DNA of 23,871 bases, taken from Pseudomonadota bacterium (GTDB lineage Bacteria > Pseudomonadota > Alphaproteobacteria > RF32 > CAG-239). The notes beneath the pieces were generated by a model, which saw only the letters and a list, made by a program, of their open reading frames with translations, made no database searches and was not told the origin of the DNA. Positions 21,838 to 23,871 of this stretch are shown piece after piece. Location: contig JAJWCP010000006.1 of assembly GCA_021617435.1 (NCBI GenBank), positions 1 through 23,871 on the forward strand, in the 5' to 3' direction. Position 1 is the first letter of the stretch. The number at the start of each line of letters is the position of its first letter. Position numbers and translations under genes: made by a program.

Positions 21838-23655
21838 TCAGAGTTGTGAAGCGTATAAATCCCATAATTTTTCTTGCTCGCCGATATTATAATTAACTTC
21901 GGCGAGTTTTTTATTTAACTCAGCATAGTCAATATTACCTCCGGCGGCAAGCTGCTCTTCAATATCATGTTGTTGCCAATAAAGTTCGTCCAAAGCAGTC
22001 TCTGTTTGTTTAATTTTAACCTGCAAAGTGCTTTTAGACATCTTTTTTTCTTTTACCGGACATGCTTTCTGCTTAGGTTTCAGCTCATTTTTATCTGTTT
22101 TTTCATTGAGCAAAAAATTGCGATAATCTTCTAAATCGCCGTCATATTTTTTACAAGTGCCATCACGCACAATCCACAAATCATCAGCCACGCATTGCAG
22201 CATATAAAAATCGTGCGTAATTAAAATTACTGAACCGGTATAGCGATTAATCGCATCAATCAAAGCCTCGCGCCCTTTTAAGTCCAAGTGATTGGTCGGC
22301 TCGTCCAAAATCAGCAACTGCGGTTTCGGTAAACAAATTTCCGCCAAGAGCAACCGCACTTTTTCACCTCCCGAAAGCGATGATATTTTAGTAATCGCCT
22401 TTTCTGCCTCAAGCCCGAATCCGGCCAAATAAGTGCGAATCTTGGCTTCAGCTTTATCCGGCATTAAAGCGGTTAAATATTCCACCGGAGTTTTATCTGC
22501 CGGCAGAGCCTCGTTTTGGTCTTGATTAAAATACCCTACCCTCAGTTTTGGTGATTTAAACACCGTCCCGGTAAGCGGTTTTAAAGCGCCGGAAATAAGT
22601 TTGGCCAGCGTTGATTTACCGTTACCGTTGCGCCCAAGCAATCCGATACGCTCGTTTTCAACCAAATTCATATTAACTTTGCTCAAAACCGGCACATTGT
22701 TATAGCCTACCGCCACATCTTCAAGCTTCAAATACGGCGATGGCAAGTTGTCGGTTTCAGGAAAGTTAAACACATCTTTTTTATCGGGAACAAACTGTAA
22801 CTGCTCGCCCATTTTTTCAATCATTTTAATACGGCTTTGCGCCTGTTTGGCTTTGCTTGCCTTATAACGGAATCTATCAACAAAGGCTCGTAAATGCGCA
22901 CGTTTTTCTTCATCTTTTTGAATTTGCCGCTTTAAATTTTCTGTCTTTGACGCGTATGTTGCTTGAAATGTTTGGTAATTACCATGATACAGCACCAATT
23001 TTTTGTGCTCAAAATTTAAAATTGCCTCGCAATTATTGTTCAAAAAACTTTTGTCATGGCTGATAATTAACAAAGTACCGCGATATTTTTTCAAATAACT
23101 TTCAAGCCAGACCGTTGCCTCCCAATCAAGATGGTTTGAAGGCTCGTCAAGCAACAAAATATCAGAATTTTGAAACAAAGCGCCCGCCAAAGTCAATCGC
23201 ATGCGCCAACCGCCGGAAAAGTCATGTATCGGGCGGGTAAAATCTTGCTGTTCAAATCCTAACCCATGCAAAATGGCGGCGACCCTGCTTTCTGCCGAAT
23301 CGGATTCCAACAAGCGCAAATGCTCGTGAATATCGGCAAGCTCGCTTTCTTTTGCCGTCAAAAGCTTTTCGCGATAATATATCAACGGTTTGTTTTTGCT
23401 TAATACAAATTGCAAAATCGGCACCGAAGTATCGGATATTTCTTGCTCGGCAAAGGCGATAATCGCATTTTTCGGCGTTTCAATTTTGCCTAAAAACGGC
23501 TCAACTTGCCCAAGAATTGCTTTAAACAGAGTGGATTTTCCACAGCCGTTGTCGCCGACAACCCCCACTTTTTGTCCATCGGCAATTTGACAAGAAGCGC
23601 CGTCTAAAAGCTCTTTACCTGCCACCATTAATGTTATGTTATCAATTTGTATCAT
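21838..23655 (-). CDS. yheS: ABC-F family ATPase, YheS-like
   Basis: A cytoplasmic protein with two ABC nucleotide-binding domains and no membrane part; ABC-F proteins bind the ribosomal E site and modulate translation. The 605 residues show Walker A GDNGCGKST (34-42), signature DFSGGW (145-150), Walker B LLLDEPSNHLD (168-177), then a charged helical P-site linker (about 235-290, ending ASKAKQAQSRIKMIEKM), second Walker A GRNGNGKST (341-349), signature LSGGEK (427-432), Walker B ILDEPTNHLD (449-458), and a C-terminal coiled coil (about 540-605). The LHGLGF...DFSGGWRMRL and YHGNY patterns are closest to E. coli YheS in my memory; Uup and EttA fit less well. Linker length does not suggest an antibiotic-resistance type. 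The ribosome site is weak (GAG). tRNA-Pro lies upstream in the same direction but is separated by a strong terminator. Confidence 0.9.
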   Translation of the reverse strand: MIQIDNITLMVAGKELLDGASCQIADGQKVGVVGDNGCGKSTLFKAILGQVEPFLGKIETPKNAIIAFAEQEISDTSVPILQFVLSKNKPLIYYREKLLTAKESELADIHEHLRLLESDSAESRVAAILHGLGFEQQDFTRPIHDFSGGWRMRLTLAGALFQNSDILLLDEPSNHLDWEATVWLESYLKKYRGTLLIISHDKSFLNNNCEAILNFEHKKLVLYHGNYQTFQATYASKTENLKRQIQKDEEKRAHLRAFVDRFRYKASKAKQAQSRIKMIEKMGEQLQFVPDKKDVFNFPETDNLPSPYLKLEDVAVGYNNVPVLSKVNMNLVENERIGLLGRNGNGKSTLAKLISGALKPLTGTVFKSPKLRVGYFNQDQNEALPADKTPVEYLTALMPDKAEAKIRTYLAGFGLEAEKAITKISSLSGGEKVRLLLAEICLPKPQLLILDEPTNHLDLKGREALIDAINRYTGSVILITHDFYMLQCVADDLWIVRDGTCKKYDGDLEDYRNFLLNEKTDKNELKPKQKACPVKEKKMSKSTLQVKIKQTETALDELYWQQHDIEEQLAAGGNIDYAELNKKLAEVNYNIGEQEKLWDLYASQL

Positions 23656-23674
23656 ATCGCACTCATTTATATAA

Positions 23675-23704
23675 AAAAAGAGGTTTTATTAAAAACCTCT
23701 TTTT
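23675..23704 (-). terminator. Intrinsic terminator after tRNA-Pro
   Basis: AAAAAGAGGTTTT (23675-23687) and AAAACCTCTTTTT (23692-23704) form a perfect 13-bp stem with a 4-nt loop and T residues after it on the minus strand. It begins one base after the tRNA CCA end. Confidence 0.9.
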
Positions 23705-23705
23705 A

Positions 23706-23782
23706 TGGTCGGGACGAGAGGATTTGAACCTCCGGCTTCTTGCACCCCATGCAAGCGCTCTACCAGGCTGAACTACGTCCCG
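23706..23782 (-). tRNA. tRNA-Pro (anticodon GGG)
   Basis: A 77-nt gene with encoded CCA. The acceptor stem CGGGACG pairs with CGTCCCG, then A and CCA. The anticodon loop ATGGGGT in the stem CTTGC/GCAAG gives GGG. The D loop contains AGCCTGGTA and the T loop TTCAAAT, and all stems are intact. The C at position 1 is typical of proline tRNAs. Confidence 0.95.
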
Positions 23783-23811
23783 TTATGTGAATAAAACTCA
23801 TAATAATCTTT

Positions 23812-23854
23812 GGTGCAAGCAGCCTCCGGCTTCTTGTCTTGCTTCGTAGAGCTC
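23812..23854. other. Scrambled tRNA-Pro fragments upstream of tRNA-Pro
   Basis: CCTCCGGCTTCTTG (23823-23836) is identical to 14 bases of the tRNA-Pro gene (23729-23742) in the same orientation. TGCAAGC (23814-23820) also matches tRNA bases 23750-23756, but its order is swapped, and TAGAGC (23848-23853) is the inverse of part of the D stem. No complete tRNA is formed. The window ends at 23871, so the full extent is not seen. Confidence 0.55.
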
Positions 23855-23871
23855 GTTTTATAAAAACTCGC

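Overview
The window looks like a chromosomal segment of an uncultured, AT-leaning Gram-negative bacterium, most likely a host-associated alphaproteobacterium. KdsA, PagP, an outer-membrane barrel protein and several signal peptides show an LPS-bearing outer membrane. ParC has the short C-terminal domain and 'WLG.RA...GFPKSN' tail that I associate with alphaproteobacteria. This is inference from protein style, since no rRNA or marker search was possible.

Layout. 1-1398 (+): a secreted protein of unknown function coupled to the tRNA methyltransferase trmJ. 1402-7830 (-): a tight glgB-glgX-malQ operon for alpha-glucan branching, debranching and oligosaccharide recycling, with a good sigma70-type promoter in front of glgB. 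7957-8306 (+): a monocistronic, cysteine- and lysine-rich DUF2934 mini-protein with its own promoter and terminator. 8324-10477 (-): a DUF4139 secreted protein and a small outer-membrane barrel. 10672-13136: an aldo/keto reductase, a small single-TM protein, a periplasmic YgiW-type OB-fold protein and a divergent HdeD-like membrane protein. 13189-20926 (-): recJ, parC, recO, kdsA, pagP and a HAD phosphatase, interrupted by a pilin-like fragment on the + strand. 21066-21835: a tRNA-Ser(UGA) with a broken second copy upstream of it, then a second pilin-like fragment. 21838-23782 (-): an ABC-F ATPase and tRNA-Pro(GGG).

The most unusual signal is a pair of dispersed, related cassettes at about 15031-15420 and 21481-21835. 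Each has the same about 140-nt leader: a DnaA-box-like 9-mer, a conserved hairpin whose 3' arm is the Shine-Dalgarno sequence, and a short conserved peptide start (MKS..SRFL..TLS). The first continues into a prepilin-type N-terminus and stops inside a terminator. The second continues into a Cys/Tyr-rich tail without any membrane helix. They look like the front and back halves of one pilin-like family. The first also carries two related GTCA...TCCAGG palindromes in frame, reminiscent of in-frame palindromic elements in Rickettsia.

Other points worth attention are PagP (uncommon outside gamma/betaproteobacteria) with Ala at the E. coli Gly88 'hydrocarbon ruler' position, ParC with Thr83/Gly87 in the quinolone-binding region, and tRNA-derived sequence fragments 5' of both tRNA genes.
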